Source: Nocardia pneumoniae NBRC 100136 (GTDB lineage: Bacteria; Actinomycetota; Actinomycetes; Mycobacteriales; Mycobacteriaceae). Taken from it: a DNA stretch of 64,000 nt. The stretch's first letter is position 1, and each line of letters begins with the position of its first letter. The stretch is taken from contig NZ_BAGF01000044.1 in assembly GCF_000308755.1 (NCBI RefSeq), positions 35,324 through 99,323 of the forward strand. Reading direction: 5' to 3'. A program made the translations under genes and the position numbers. The notes under the pieces are model-generated. The model had not been told where the DNA came from and did no database searches. It worked only from the letters and a program-made list of their open reading frames with translations. Below, one piece after another: positions 12,740 through 21,123 of this stretch.

Positions 12740-12913
12740 ATCGGAGATCGCCCAGCCGACGCTCGCCGTACGCCGAACGACTCCCAGGTGCGGGACGCCT
12801 GCCGTTTCCCGGTGGAACGGACCCGCGATCCTCGCGAGTCTTCCCCGTCATCGCGCACCGGAATGCCCAGCCGACGACCGGTGAGTTCGGGCGTCGGCTC
12901 GCCGCCGACCCGA

Positions 12914-14512
12914 TCACGCCGCATAGACCGTCGCTCCCCGGTGCACAGTGCGCAGGCACCTCGGCAGCGGTGAATCAGGTTCCAGCGCAGGCAATCCCGG
13001 GACGCGCGATCGCGGGTCGGTGGACCAGCGCTGGACCGAGTCGGCGGCAGCGGCGACGACGAGTTCGTCGGCGTCCCAGATCGCATAGGACGCCGGAGCA
13101 CCCGGTACCAGCGTGCCCGCCACACCGTCGCGGACCCCGCCGGCGCGCCAGGCGCCGCGCGTCGCCGCGGCGAATGCGGCGCGCGGCGACAGGCCGTATC
13201 CCGGGGTGCGATGGTTGGCCGCGGCCCGCACCGCCGCCCACGGATCGAGGGCGGTGACCGGGGCGTCGGAGCCGATCGCGAGGGCGACACCGGCCGCGGC
13301 CATGGCGGCGAACGGGTTCAGGGTCGCGGCGCGGTCGGCGCCCAGCCGCGCGGCGTACATGCCGTCCGCTCCGCCCCAGGTGGCGTCGAATCCCGGCTGC
13401 ACACTGGCGATCACGCCCCAGCGCGCGAGTTTCGTGATGTGCTCGGCGTCGACCAGTTCGGCATGCTCGACGCGGTGCCCGAGCGCGGCGACGGCGGGCC
13501 CGCCGAGATCGTCGGCCACCCGCTCGATACCGGCGACGAGCGCGTCCATCGCGGCGTCGCCGATCGCGTGGAATCCGGCCTGGATCCCCGCCACCGTGCA
13601 GGCACGGACATGATCGGCGATCGCCTCCGCATCGAGATAGCTTCGGCCGCAACCGGGCTCGTCGGCGTAGGGCGTGCGCAACCAGGCGGTGCGCGACCCG
13701 AAGGAGCCGTCGACGAACAGGTCGCCGCCCAAGGCGTGCACGCCGAGTTCCTCGATCAGGGCCCGTGCCTGTTCGGCGCTGCGCACCGCCTCGCCCCAAT
13801 ACGCCCGGACCTGCACGCCGTGCTCGAATTCGAGCAGTTCGCGAAGGTCCTCGCGCCCAGCGATCTCCGGACCCGCGCATTCGTGCACCGCGACGATCCC
13901 GCGCGCGGCGGCGTGGTCCAGCGCCGCGGCGCGCGCCCGATCCCGTTGCGCCCGAGACAGACTCGCGAGCGCGGCGGTGCGCACGCGATGGTGGGCCGCG
14001 GCGCGCACCGGCTCGCCGCGGGTGAACCCATCGGTCGAGGTCAGCTCGGGCAGCGTGTCCAGCAGCGCGGAGGACGCCACGGCGGAGTGCGCGTCCACCC
14101 GGGAGAGGTACACGTGGCGACCCGCGCCCGCCGCCGCGTCGATCTCCTCGACGCTGGGCGGCCGGCCCTCCGGCCAGGCGGTCTCGTCCCAGCCGTCACC
14201 CAGGACGGCGCCGTCGGGGTGCGCCTGGGCGAACGCGCGCAGCAGGCGCAAGCAGTGTCCGAGCGACTCCGCGCCCGACAGGTCCAGCCCGGTCAGCTTC
14301 AGCCCGAGTGCCGTGACGTGCACGTGTGGATCGACGAACGCGGGCGCGACGAAGGCGCCGCCGACGTCGACGATCTCGGCGTCCGGGTGCAGCGCGCGTC
14401 CTGGCTGCTCGGCGCCCAGCCAGACCACGGTCCCGTCGGTCACGGCCATGGCCGTGGCATCCGGTGAACTCGCGCTGTAGAAACGACCGCCGATCAGCAA
14501 CTGGGTACTCAC
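12914..14512 (-). CDS. YtcJ-like amidohydrolase
   Basis: A 532-aa metal-dependent hydrolase of the amidohydrolase superfamily (Amidohydro_3 / YtcJ group). The HxH metal motif is seen in DPHVHV near residue 64. Further metal-site elements are GFHAIGDAAMDA, HRVEHAELV and GSDAPVTALDPW, in the order typical of the group. The C-terminus carries the usual composite beta domain (GTLVPGAPASYAIWD). The substrate cannot be deduced. It lies upstream of lnt on the same strand with a 174-bp gap, so co-transcription is possible. The ATG at 14512 gives a full-length protein beginning with the expected N-terminal beta strand. Confidence 0.88.
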   Translation of the reverse strand: MSTQLLIGGRFYSASSPDATAMAVTDGTVVWLGAEQPGRALHPDAEIVDVGGAFVAPAFVDPHVHVTALGLKLTGLDLSGAESLGHCLRLLRAFAQAHPDGAVLGDGWDETAWPEGRPPSVEEIDAAAGAGRHVYLSRVDAHSAVASSALLDTLPELTSTDGFTRGEPVRAAAHHRVRTAALASLSRAQRDRARAAALDHAAARGIVAVHECAGPEIAGREDLRELLEFEHGVQVRAYWGEAVRSAEQARALIEELGVHALGGDLFVDGSFGSRTAWLRTPYADEPGCGRSYLDAEAIADHVRACTVAGIQAGFHAIGDAAMDALVAGIERVADDLGGPAVAALGHRVEHAELVDAEHITKLARWGVIASVQPGFDATWGGADGMYAARLGADRAATLNPFAAMAAAGVALAIGSDAPVTALDPWAAVRAAANHRTPGYGLSPRAAFAAATRGAWRAGGVRDGVAGTLVPGAPASYAIWDADELVVAAAADSVQRWSTDPRSRVPGLPALEPDSPLPRCLRTVHRGATVYAA

Positions 14513-14552
14513 GGGGCACCAGTCTGCCGTATGCCCGAACGGGCGGTTTCGG

Positions 14553-14807
14553 TCAGCCGTTCAGTGCGGGGCGGCGCGCCAGATCCTCCTGCTGCGCCAG
14601 CACCGTCATCACCTCCGCGTACTCCGGCGGCGCGCCGCCGGTTCCGCCCGCCGCCGTGGACCGGCAGCCGGCCTCCACGGCGATCAGCTCCAGCCGCAGC
14701 GCCGCGGCCGTGAATCCGGAAATCGACTGTCCCGCAGCGGCCGCCGCACGTCGCACCGCGGCAGCCAGCTCCTCGCTCACCGTCACGGTGAGTTGCTCGG
14801 TGGCCAT
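14553..14807 (-). CDS. Small ribbon-helix-helix-like protein
   Basis: An 84-aa protein whose first half (LTVTVSEELAAAVRRAAAAA followed by GQSISGFTAAALRLEL) has the beta-strand/two-helix pattern of RHH antitoxin-type DNA-binding proteins. The second half is variable and probably partner-binding or disordered. No toxin gene sits beside it: the neighbours are fxsA upstream and the amidohydrolase 40 bp downstream, all on the minus strand. It may be an orphan antitoxin-like regulator. The family assignment rests only on pattern and size. Confidence 0.6.
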   Translation of the reverse strand: MATEQLTVTVSEELAAAVRRAAAAAGQSISGFTAAALRLELIAVEAGCRSTAAGGTGGAPPEYAEVMTVLAQQEDLARRPALNG

Positions 14808-14864
14808 CGCGCCACGATAGCCCTTCGGCGCGCCGCACGGAACCTGGCGTAGGCTATTTTCCGC

Positions 14865-15347
14865 TCAGGACGGGCTGATCGCGCGGCGGGCGTCGCCCTG
14901 TCCGTCGTCGTACCACTGCCGCACCACGAGGCCGTCGATCACCTCGTCACCGTCGATCACGACACCGCGATAGGGTGCGGCGGCGGCGATCCTGCCGAAC
15001 CGTCGCGCCGCGAACGCCGTGACCAGCGGACGCACCATAAACCGTGTCGGGGGCAGCAGCAGAAGCAGGCCGAGCAGCGAGGTGACCAGGCCGGGCACGA
15101 ACATCAGCACGCCACCCGCCGCGACCAGCGCGCCGTCGGCCACGGCGGTGCCCGGCGCGATTTCTCCGCGACCGGCCCGCCGGAACTGCTCGAACACCCG
15201 GCGGCCCTGCGAGCCGACCAGCAGCATGCCCGCGGCCGACCCGGCGATCAGCACCAGAATCGTCGGCATGACGCCGATCAGCTGGCCGACCGCGACCAGC
15301 GCGGCGATCTCGACGACGACGTACAGCACGAACAACAACGCGGCCAT
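14865..15347 (-). CDS. fxsA: FxsA family membrane protein
   Basis: A 160-aa integral membrane protein. The pattern is that of FxsA: an N-terminal hydrophobic hairpin (residues ~4-45), the motif GSAAGMLLVGSQGRRVFEQFRRA reduced here to GSAAGMLLVGSQG, a second hydrophobic block (GVLMFVPGLVTSLLGLLLLL) and the PPTRFMVRP element. In E. coli FxsA modulates phage T7 exclusion by the F plasmid; its general function is unclear. The C-terminal ~45 residues are hydrophilic and contain a VVIDGDEVIDG stretch seen in actinobacterial homologues. In M. tuberculosis fxsA (Rv2053c) also lies near lnt-ppm1, so this neighbourhood is conserved. Confidence 0.88.
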   Translation of the reverse strand: MAALLFVLYVVVEIAALVAVGQLIGVMPTILVLIAGSAAGMLLVGSQGRRVFEQFRRAGRGEIAPGTAVADGALVAAGGVLMFVPGLVTSLLGLLLLLPPTRFMVRPLVTAFAARRFGRIAAAAPYRGVVIDGDEVIDGLVVRQWYDDGQGDARRAISPS

Positions 15348-15438
15348 GGCGATCCCTTCGGACGATCTACCCGGTCAACGTCCGGAACCCGCGTTTTTCT
15401 CCCGCGCCCGCCTGAAAAGACGCTGAGATCCGCCCTGG

Positions 15439-16098
15439 TCAGCCGCCCGGGCGCACCAGGCCCGTCTCGTAGGCCAGGACGACCGCCTGAACCCGGTCGC
15501 GCAGACCGAGTTTCGTGAGCACCCTGCCGACGTGCGTCTTGACCGTGGCCTCGGAGAGGTACAGCTGCTCGGCGATCTCGGCGTTGGAGCGGCCCGCCGC
15601 GATCTGCTCGAGCACCTCGCGTTCGCGGGCGGTGAGCACGTCGAGCACGCCCGGGTCGCGGGTGCGTGCCGGGTTCTCCGCGATGAGACGGTCCAGCAGG
15701 CGCTTGGTCACCTTCGGCGAGACCACGGCGTCACCCGCGGCGACGCTGCGGATGGCCGAGATGAGGTCTTCCGGCGGGGTGTCCTTCAAGAGGAATCCGC
15801 TCGCTCCCGCGCGCAGCGCGCCGAGCGCGTGCTCGTCGAGGTCGAAGGTCGTCATGACGAGCACCCGGCTGCCGTGCCCGGCCTCCACGATGCGGGTGGT
15901 GGCGGCGACACCGTCGACGACGGGCATCCGCACATCCATCAGCACGACGTCGGGTCGCAGCTCCGCCGCCCTGGCGACCGCGGCGGCGCCGTTGGCCGCC
16001 TCGCCGATGACGTCGATGTCGGGGTGCGCGCCGAGCACCATCTTCAATCCCATACGCATGAGTTCCTGGTCATCGACAACGAGAACGGTGATCGGCAC
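15439..16098 (-). CDS. NarL/FixJ-type response regulator
   Basis: A 219-aa two-component regulator. The receiver domain (residues 1-120) has the acidic pair VVDDQ, the phospho-acceptor Asp55 in VVLMDVRMP, and the conserved Thr and Lys (VMTTFD, LLKDTPP). A LuxR-type helix-turn-helix occupies about 150-210 (LTAREREVLEQIAAGRSN, then TVKTHVGRVLTKL). It lies downstream of a DesK-like histidine kinase on the same strand, 146 bp apart, and is almost certainly its partner. Regulated genes are not apparent from the context. Confidence 0.95.
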   Translation of the reverse strand: MPITVLVVDDQELMRMGLKMVLGAHPDIDVIGEAANGAAAVARAAELRPDVVLMDVRMPVVDGVAATTRIVEAGHGSRVLVMTTFDLDEHALGALRAGASGFLLKDTPPEDLISAIRSVAAGDAVVSPKVTKRLLDRLIAENPARTRDPGVLDVLTAREREVLEQIAAGRSNAEIAEQLYLSEATVKTHVGRVLTKLGLRDRVQAVVLAYETGLVRPGG

Positions 16099-16244
16099 GC
16101 CCCCAATGTAACGTGGGCGCTTGCGCGTCTCGGGGGTCCTGCGGCGCGATCATCCCCGGCAACCGCTCCCCGACTTTGCCTCCATCATCGAATTCGCTTG
16201 AGGCGCAGCGGTTTACGCACCGCGCGACCGGCACGGAGCCAGGC

Positions 16245-17417
16245 TCACTCCGCAAGGCCCGGCCGCAGCGGGATGCTCGCGTGCACCCGCCAGGCTCCGT
16301 CCGCGTCGGGTCCCGCGTCCAGGCTGCCGCCCAGCACGGCGACGCGCTCGCGCATGCCGACCAATCCGAGCCCGCTGCCCTCGATGCGGGTGGCCGGTTC
16401 GCGCAGCGGCACACCGCCGCTGTCGGTGACGTCGATCAACACGTCGGAGTCGGTGCGACGCACCCGCACCCATGCTTTCGGATGCGGGCCCGCGTGCCGC
16501 AGCGTGTTGGTCAGCGACTCCTGCACGATGCGGTGCACGCCCAGACTGACCTCCGGCGCGATGTCGTCCAGTTCGCCGGTCAGCTCGAGTTCCACGTCGA
16601 GACCGGTGCCGCGCATCATCTCCACGACCTTGGCGAGACCGGCGGTGCCGTGCTGGGGCAGCTGGTCGGGCGCGTGCTCGGTACGCAGCAGGGCCACCGT
16701 TCTGCGCAGTTCGCGCAGCGCTTCGCGGCCGGTGCTGGCGATGGTGGTCAGCGCCTGCTCCGCCGCGTCGGGGTCGCGGCGCAGCGCGTATTTCGCGCCG
16801 TCGGCTTGCACGATGATCACGCTCACCGCGTGCGCCACCACGTCGTGCAGTTCCCTGGCGATGCGGGTGCGTTCGGCCGAGACGGCGTCGTGCGCGCGGC
16901 GTTCTTTGTCGTAGTCGGCGACCGCCAGACGGGCCGCGACCTCGGCGTCGTAGGCGTGCCGTGCGCCGATGAACTCCGCGAGCGTCCAGCTCAGCGCGTA
17001 GAACATGGCCGTGAAGACGATGTCGGGCCCGGTCGGCCGGTCGAGCGCCGCGATCGAGAGCACGACGTCCACGCCGAGGCCGAGCCCGAACCACAGTCCC
17101 TGGCGCCGCCCGACGTAGGCGACCAGCGTGTACAGGATGATGCCCTGGGACAGCAGGGCGATGTGGTCGGCGTCCTCCTCGGTGAGGAAGCCCACCAGCG
17201 ACGCGGTCATCGACAGCGCCAGTGTGGCGACCGCCATCGTCCGCGGGTACACCCGGCGCAGCACCACCGGGAGCGGAAGCAGGACGCCGACGGCCAGATA
17301 CGCGAGCTTGTTGTGCGCGTTGCCCACCCCGACGATCTCCAGCAGCAGCAGCGCCGCCGCCAGCGCCGAATCGGCCACGATGGGCTTGCCCCGAAGCCAC
17401 AGACTGAACCGACGCAC
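16245..17417 (-). CDS. DesK/NarX-type sensor histidine kinase
   Basis: A 390-aa membrane kinase. Five or six hydrophobic segments cover residues 15-150 with short loops, so the signal is probably sensed in or at the membrane. A HisKA_3 dimerisation domain follows with phospho-acceptor His191 (IARELHDVVAHAV). The C-terminal HATPase has the N-box VQESLTNTLRHAG and the G-box GSGLGLVGMRERV. The gene is first in the pair with the response regulator at 15439-16098. The ligand cannot be inferred. Confidence 0.94.
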   Translation of the reverse strand: MRRFSLWLRGKPIVADSALAAALLLLEIVGVGNAHNKLAYLAVGVLLPLPVVLRRVYPRTMAVATLALSMTASLVGFLTEEDADHIALLSQGIILYTLVAYVGRRQGLWFGLGLGVDVVLSIAALDRPTGPDIVFTAMFYALSWTLAEFIGARHAYDAEVAARLAVADYDKERRAHDAVSAERTRIARELHDVVAHAVSVIIVQADGAKYALRRDPDAAEQALTTIASTGREALRELRRTVALLRTEHAPDQLPQHGTAGLAKVVEMMRGTGLDVELELTGELDDIAPEVSLGVHRIVQESLTNTLRHAGPHPKAWVRVRRTDSDVLIDVTDSGGVPLREPATRIEGSGLGLVGMRERVAVLGGSLDAGPDADGAWRVHASIPLRPGLAE

Positions 17418-17762
17418 GGGTTCAGCCTAGGTGGGCCGGGCCCGCGCCCATCTCGGCGGCGGACCCTGGGTGCACAAGGCGCCCGTGCAAACCCCGGCAG
17501 CAAGCATCGCGCTCGACACGTCTCTGGACAACTCGCTGCGCGGGGCCACCGGAGTCCGGCCGCCGCGGGGCGCCGAGATCGCCGCGCCTCGAGTGGACGC
17601 AGTCTCCGACATTCGTGCGCACAGCAGACGAACCGGTCGGCCGGGGCATCACAACGCCGCTCTGCGCGGCCAGGCGCGAACTGGCCACGCTGCGATCCGG
17701 GTGCGGTAACTCACGCCAGCGCCGGATCGGCAACCGCGCCTGCTGTCTGGTTGTCTGACCGG
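17418..17762. other. Intergenic region between divergent genes
   Basis: About 345 bp between the start of the histidine kinase (minus) and the TauE/SafE permease (plus). Both promoters should lie here. No gene, recognisable operator or structured RNA is visible; open frames across it show no homology that I recognise. Confidence 0.4.
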
Positions 17763-18530
17763 GTGGAGATCGGTGACTGGGCGGTTCTGTTGACGGCGGC
17801 GACGGCCGCGGGATGGGTGGACGCGGTGGTGGGCGGCGGTGGGCTGATCATTCTGCCCACGCTGTTCGTGGTGGCCCCAGGCATCGCGCCGCAGACCGCG
17901 CTCGGCACCAACAAGCTCGCCTCGGTGGCCGGGACGAGCGCCGCGGTGGCGACCTTCGCACGGAAGGTGCCGATGCGCTGGCGGGTGCTGGTGCCCGCCG
18001 CCGTGATCGCGGCGGTGGCGGCCGCTGGCGGCGCCGCCGCGGTCTCCCTCATCGATCGCGAGCTGTTCATCCCGATCGTCATGGTGGTGCTGGTCGGTGT
18101 CGCGGTGTTCGTCACTATGCGTCCGTCGATCGGCGTCACGCTGGCCACCCATCCGCCCACGCGGCGCAAGGTCGTCCTCACCGTGGCACTGGCCGCGGGA
18201 TTGATCGGGTTCTACGACGGCCTGCTCGGACCCGGCACCGGAACGTTCCTGATCATCACCTTCGCCACCCTGCTCGGCACCGAGTTCGTGCGGGCGGCGG
18301 CCATGGCCAAAGTGCTCAACTGCGGATCCAACATCGGCGCGCTGATCTTCTTCGGGGCGACCGGCCACATCCTCTGGGCGCTCGGTGCCGCGATGGCCGC
18401 GGGGAACGTGCTCGGCGCGGTGCTCGGCTCCCGGATGGCGGTGCGCAGGGGCGCGGAATTCGTGCGCGTCGTGCTGCTGGTGGTGGTGATCGCGATGGTC
18501 ATACGGTTGGGCTGGCAGCAGTTCGGGTGA
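17763..18530 (+). CDS. TauE/SafE family membrane permease
   Basis: A 255-aa protein with about eight membrane segments. The two repeats of the TauE/SafE family are visible: GWVDAVVGGGGLIILPTL with TALGTNKLASVAGT at the N-terminus, and GFYDGLLGPGTGTFL with AKVLNCGSNIGALIFF in the second half. Family members are implicated in export or uptake of sulphur-containing or organic anions. The start is taken as GTG 17763, which places the first helix at the N-terminus; TTG 17751 is an alternative. Its stop codon abuts the stop of the convergent TetR gene with no gap. Confidence 0.88.
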   Translation: MEIGDWAVLLTAATAAGWVDAVVGGGGLIILPTLFVVAPGIAPQTALGTNKLASVAGTSAAVATFARKVPMRWRVLVPAAVIAAVAAAGGAAAVSLIDRELFIPIVMVVLVGVAVFVTMRPSIGVTLATHPPTRRKVVLTVALAAGLIGFYDGLLGPGTGTFLIITFATLLGTEFVRAAAMAKVLNCGSNIGALIFFGATGHILWALGAAMAAGNVLGAVLGSRMAVRRGAEFVRVVLLVVVIAMVIRLGWQQFG

Positions 18531-19196
18531 TCAGCCCACCGGCTCGACGTGATGGGTGGCCAGCCAGGGCTGCAGGACACGCGAGGCCGTCTCGTGAATC
18601 TGGTGGTGCAGGCGCTCACCGTCCTCGATTCCGGTCACCGGCTGCTGGAACAACACGGTCAACGCACCCGACACCGCGCCGACGACCGCCCCGACCAGCG
18701 CGGCGGCGCCCACCTCGTCGAGTTCGGCGGGGAACGCGGCGTGCAGCTGCCTGGCGATCTCGCGCTGCGCGACCAGCTGGGCGTGCGCGGCGCGGCCGCT
18801 CACCGCGGGCACGGTACGCGACACCGTTGCGCGCAGCGCGGCTATCCGGGCGGAAAGGTCGTCGATGAGGTGTTCGCGGGGATTGTCGCCCGCGGCCCGC
18901 AACGCGCGCAGCATGACCTCCACCGGACGTTCGCCGGGGCGTCTGCTGGCGATCGCGGCCACCGCGGCGCGCACCCGCTCATCGGATTCCGGGAAGAGCA
19001 GCTCTTCTTTGCTGGCGAAGTAGTTGAAGAACGTGCGCGTGCCGACGTCCGCCGCGGCGGCAATGTCGGCCACCGTCGTGTCGTCGTAGCCTCTGGTCTC
19101 GAACAGCTCGGCGGCGGCTTCGAGGATGGCTCGGCGGGTACGTTCGCGCTTGCGGTCACGGAGAGCGGATGGCGGCACGCGGGCACAGTACGGCAT
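18531..19196 (-). CDS. TetR family transcriptional regulator
   Basis: A 221-aa regulator counted from the ATG at 19196. The N-terminal helix-turn-helix is typical: RRAILEAAAELFETRGYDDT, then VADIAAAADVGTRTFFNYFASKEEL. The C-terminal ligand domain is variable; LFQQP and a Trp-containing helix end the protein. It is convergent with the TauE/SafE permease. A longer reading frame to 19244 adds an Arg-rich leader with no family support, so the shorter start is preferred. Confidence 0.85.
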   Translation of the reverse strand: MPYCARVPPSALRDRKRERTRRAILEAAAELFETRGYDDTTVADIAAAADVGTRTFFNYFASKEELLFPESDERVRAAVAAIASRRPGERPVEVMLRALRAAGDNPREHLIDDLSARIAALRATVSRTVPAVSGRAAHAQLVAQREIARQLHAAFPAELDEVGAAALVGAVVGAVSGALTVLFQQPVTGIEDGERLHHQIHETASRVLQPWLATHHVEPVG

Positions 19197-19593
19197 CCGG
19201 CGAGCAATACGCGGCAATCGTCGGGTGTCGCGCGTGCCGTTCATCCTGCGCCATCACGCATTCCGCGCACATCGGCACTCGATGCAGCTTCGTACAGGGT
19301 GTAATCGGCAATCAATCCGCCGTGCGCGGCGGCACCGAGCAGGCGGCTGCCTCGTGGGTCCCAGCGACCTTCCGTGTGTGAGGCGGAAGCTCTGCCGCCT
19401 CACAGCGGAAAGTAACTTCCCTCGCCCCGGCGCTGGCTACAAGCGGACCTTGCCAGGCTGCCATTGTGCGGCGTCTCAGCGTTCGCCCGGCTCGGGGGTC
19501 ATGTCGGGCTGCGCCCTCATGCATCGACCTTCGCGCTCGGTCCCGCGCGGGCTACGGGCGGACGTCGTCCGGTCGGCCCATTATGTTGGTCGG
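19197..19593. other. Intergenic region with a strong stem-loop, upstream of tldD
   Basis: About 397 bp between divergent TetR and tldD. The striking element is a perfect 10-bp inverted repeat at 19377-19404: arms TGTGAGGCGG and CCGCCTCACA with an 8-base loop. No T-run follows, so it is not a canonical terminator; an operator or leader hairpin is possible. Open frames in this stretch have no recognisable homology. Confidence 0.45.
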
Positions 19594-21123
19594 GTGAGCA
19601 TCGCGACTTCCAGAGACGTGGACGCCGAGTTCCTCGGCCTGCCACTGGCCGCGCTCGCCGACGCCGCGCTCACCGCGGCGACGGCGGCCGGCGCCGAGCA
19701 CGCCGACCTGCGGGTGCACCGGCTGGTCACCCAGTCGATCCGATTGCGCGACGGACGCGTGGAGGCCGTCACCGACAGCACCGAGCTCGGCTTCGCCGTG
19801 CGCGTGATCGTGGACGGCACTTGGGGTTTCGCGTCGCACGCCGCGCTCACGCCCGATATCGCCGCCGAGGTGGCCCGCACCGCGGTCACCGTCGCCACCA
19901 CGCTGCGCGCGCTCAACCGGGAGCGCGTCGAACTCGCCGCCGAGCCACGCTACGCCGGAGCGCGCTGGGTCTCCGACTACGACATCGACCCGTTCACCGT
20001 GCCGACCGGCGAGAAGGTCACGCTGCTGCAGGACTATTCGGAGCGGCTGTCGCACGCCGACGGCGTCGATCACGTCACCGCCAGCCTGCTCCAGGTCAAG
20101 GAGCAGACCTTCTACGCCGACACCGCCGGGTCGTCGATCACCCAGCAGCGGGTCCGGCTGCATCCGAGTCTGGAAGCCATCACGGTGGACTCCGCGGCGG
20201 GGGTGTTCGAGACGATGCGCACGCTGGCCGCACCGGCGGGCCGCGGGTGGGAGTACGTCACCGGCGCCGACGGGATCTGGGACTGGGACGGCGAACTCGC
20301 GCGGATCCCGGAGTGGCTCGCCGAGAAGGTCAAGGCGCCCAGCGTGCAGGCCGGGCCGACCGACCTGGTCATCGATCCGACCAACCTGTGGCTGACCATC
20401 CACGAATCCATCGGCCACGCCACCGAGTACGACCGCGCCATCGGCTACGAGTCCGCCTACGCGGGCACATCGTTCGCCACGCCCGACAAATTGGGCACGC
20501 TGCGCTACGGGACACCGATCATGCACGTGACCGGCGACCGCACCGAAGCGCACGGCTTGGCCAGTGTCGGCTACGACGACGAGGGTGTCGCCGGGCAGCG
20601 GTGGGATCTGGTGCGCGACGGCATCCTGGTCGGGTACCAGCTGGACCGGGTGTTCGCCCCCCGGCTCGGCCTGGAACGATCCAACGGCTGCTCGTACGCG
20701 GACTCGGCGCATCACGTGCCGATCCAGCGGATGGCCAACGTCTCGCTGCAACCCGACCCCGACCGCGACACCAGCACCGAGGAACTGATCTCCCGGGTGG
20801 ACGACGGCATCTACATCGTCGGCGACAAGTCGTGGTCGATCGACATGCAGCGCTACAACTTCCAGTTCACCGGTCAGCGGTTCTTCCGCATCCGCGGCGG
20901 CAAGCTGGACGGCCAGCTGCGCGACGTCGCCTACCAGGCCACCACCACCGACTTCTGGGGTGCGATGGAGGCGGTCGGCGGCCCGTCCACCTGGCAGCTG
21001 GGCGGTGCGTTCAACTGTGGCAAAGCGCAGCCAGGGCAGGTCGCGTCGGTCAGCCACGGCTGCCCCTCGATCCTGGTGCGCGGCATCAACGTTCTCAACA
21101 CCCGGACGGAGGCCGGCCAGTGA
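19594..21123 (+). CDS. tldD: TldD metalloprotease subunit
   Basis: A 509-aa subunit of the TldD/TldE heterodimeric zinc protease, which degrades unfolded peptides and processes some ribosomal peptides or antitoxins. The catalytic HExxxH motif is intact (HESIGH, His270-Glu271-His275). The N-terminal domain includes the conserved RLRDGRVEAV, and the C-terminus has the conserved VSHGCPSILVRGINVLNT. The start is GTG 19594, where family similarity begins. Its stop overlaps the tldE start by 4 bp (GTGA), so the pair is translationally coupled. No candidate precursor peptide gene is seen nearby. Confidence 0.94.
   Translation: MSIATSRDVDAEFLGLPLAALADAALTAATAAGAEHADLRVHRLVTQSIRLRDGRVEAVTDSTELGFAVRVIVDGTWGFASHAALTPDIAAEVARTAVTVATTLRALNRERVELAAEPRYAGARWVSDYDIDPFTVPTGEKVTLLQDYSERLSHADGVDHVTASLLQVKEQTFYADTAGSSITQQRVRLHPSLEAITVDSAAGVFETMRTLAAPAGRGWEYVTGADGIWDWDGELARIPEWLAEKVKAPSVQAGPTDLVIDPTNLWLTIHESIGHATEYDRAIGYESAYAGTSFATPDKLGTLRYGTPIMHVTGDRTEAHGLASVGYDDEGVAGQRWDLVRDGILVGYQLDRVFAPRLGLERSNGCSYADSAHHVPIQRMANVSLQPDPDRDTSTEELISRVDDGIYIVGDKSWSIDMQRYNFQFTGQRFFRIRGGKLDGQLRDVAYQATTTDFWGAMEAVGGPSTWQLGGAFNCGKAQPGQVASVSHGCPSILVRGINVLNTRTEAGQ

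Noticed and set aside
14553..14807. Toxin-antitoxin operon
   Set aside because: Only the RHH-like protein is present; no toxin-sized partner overlaps or adjoins it.
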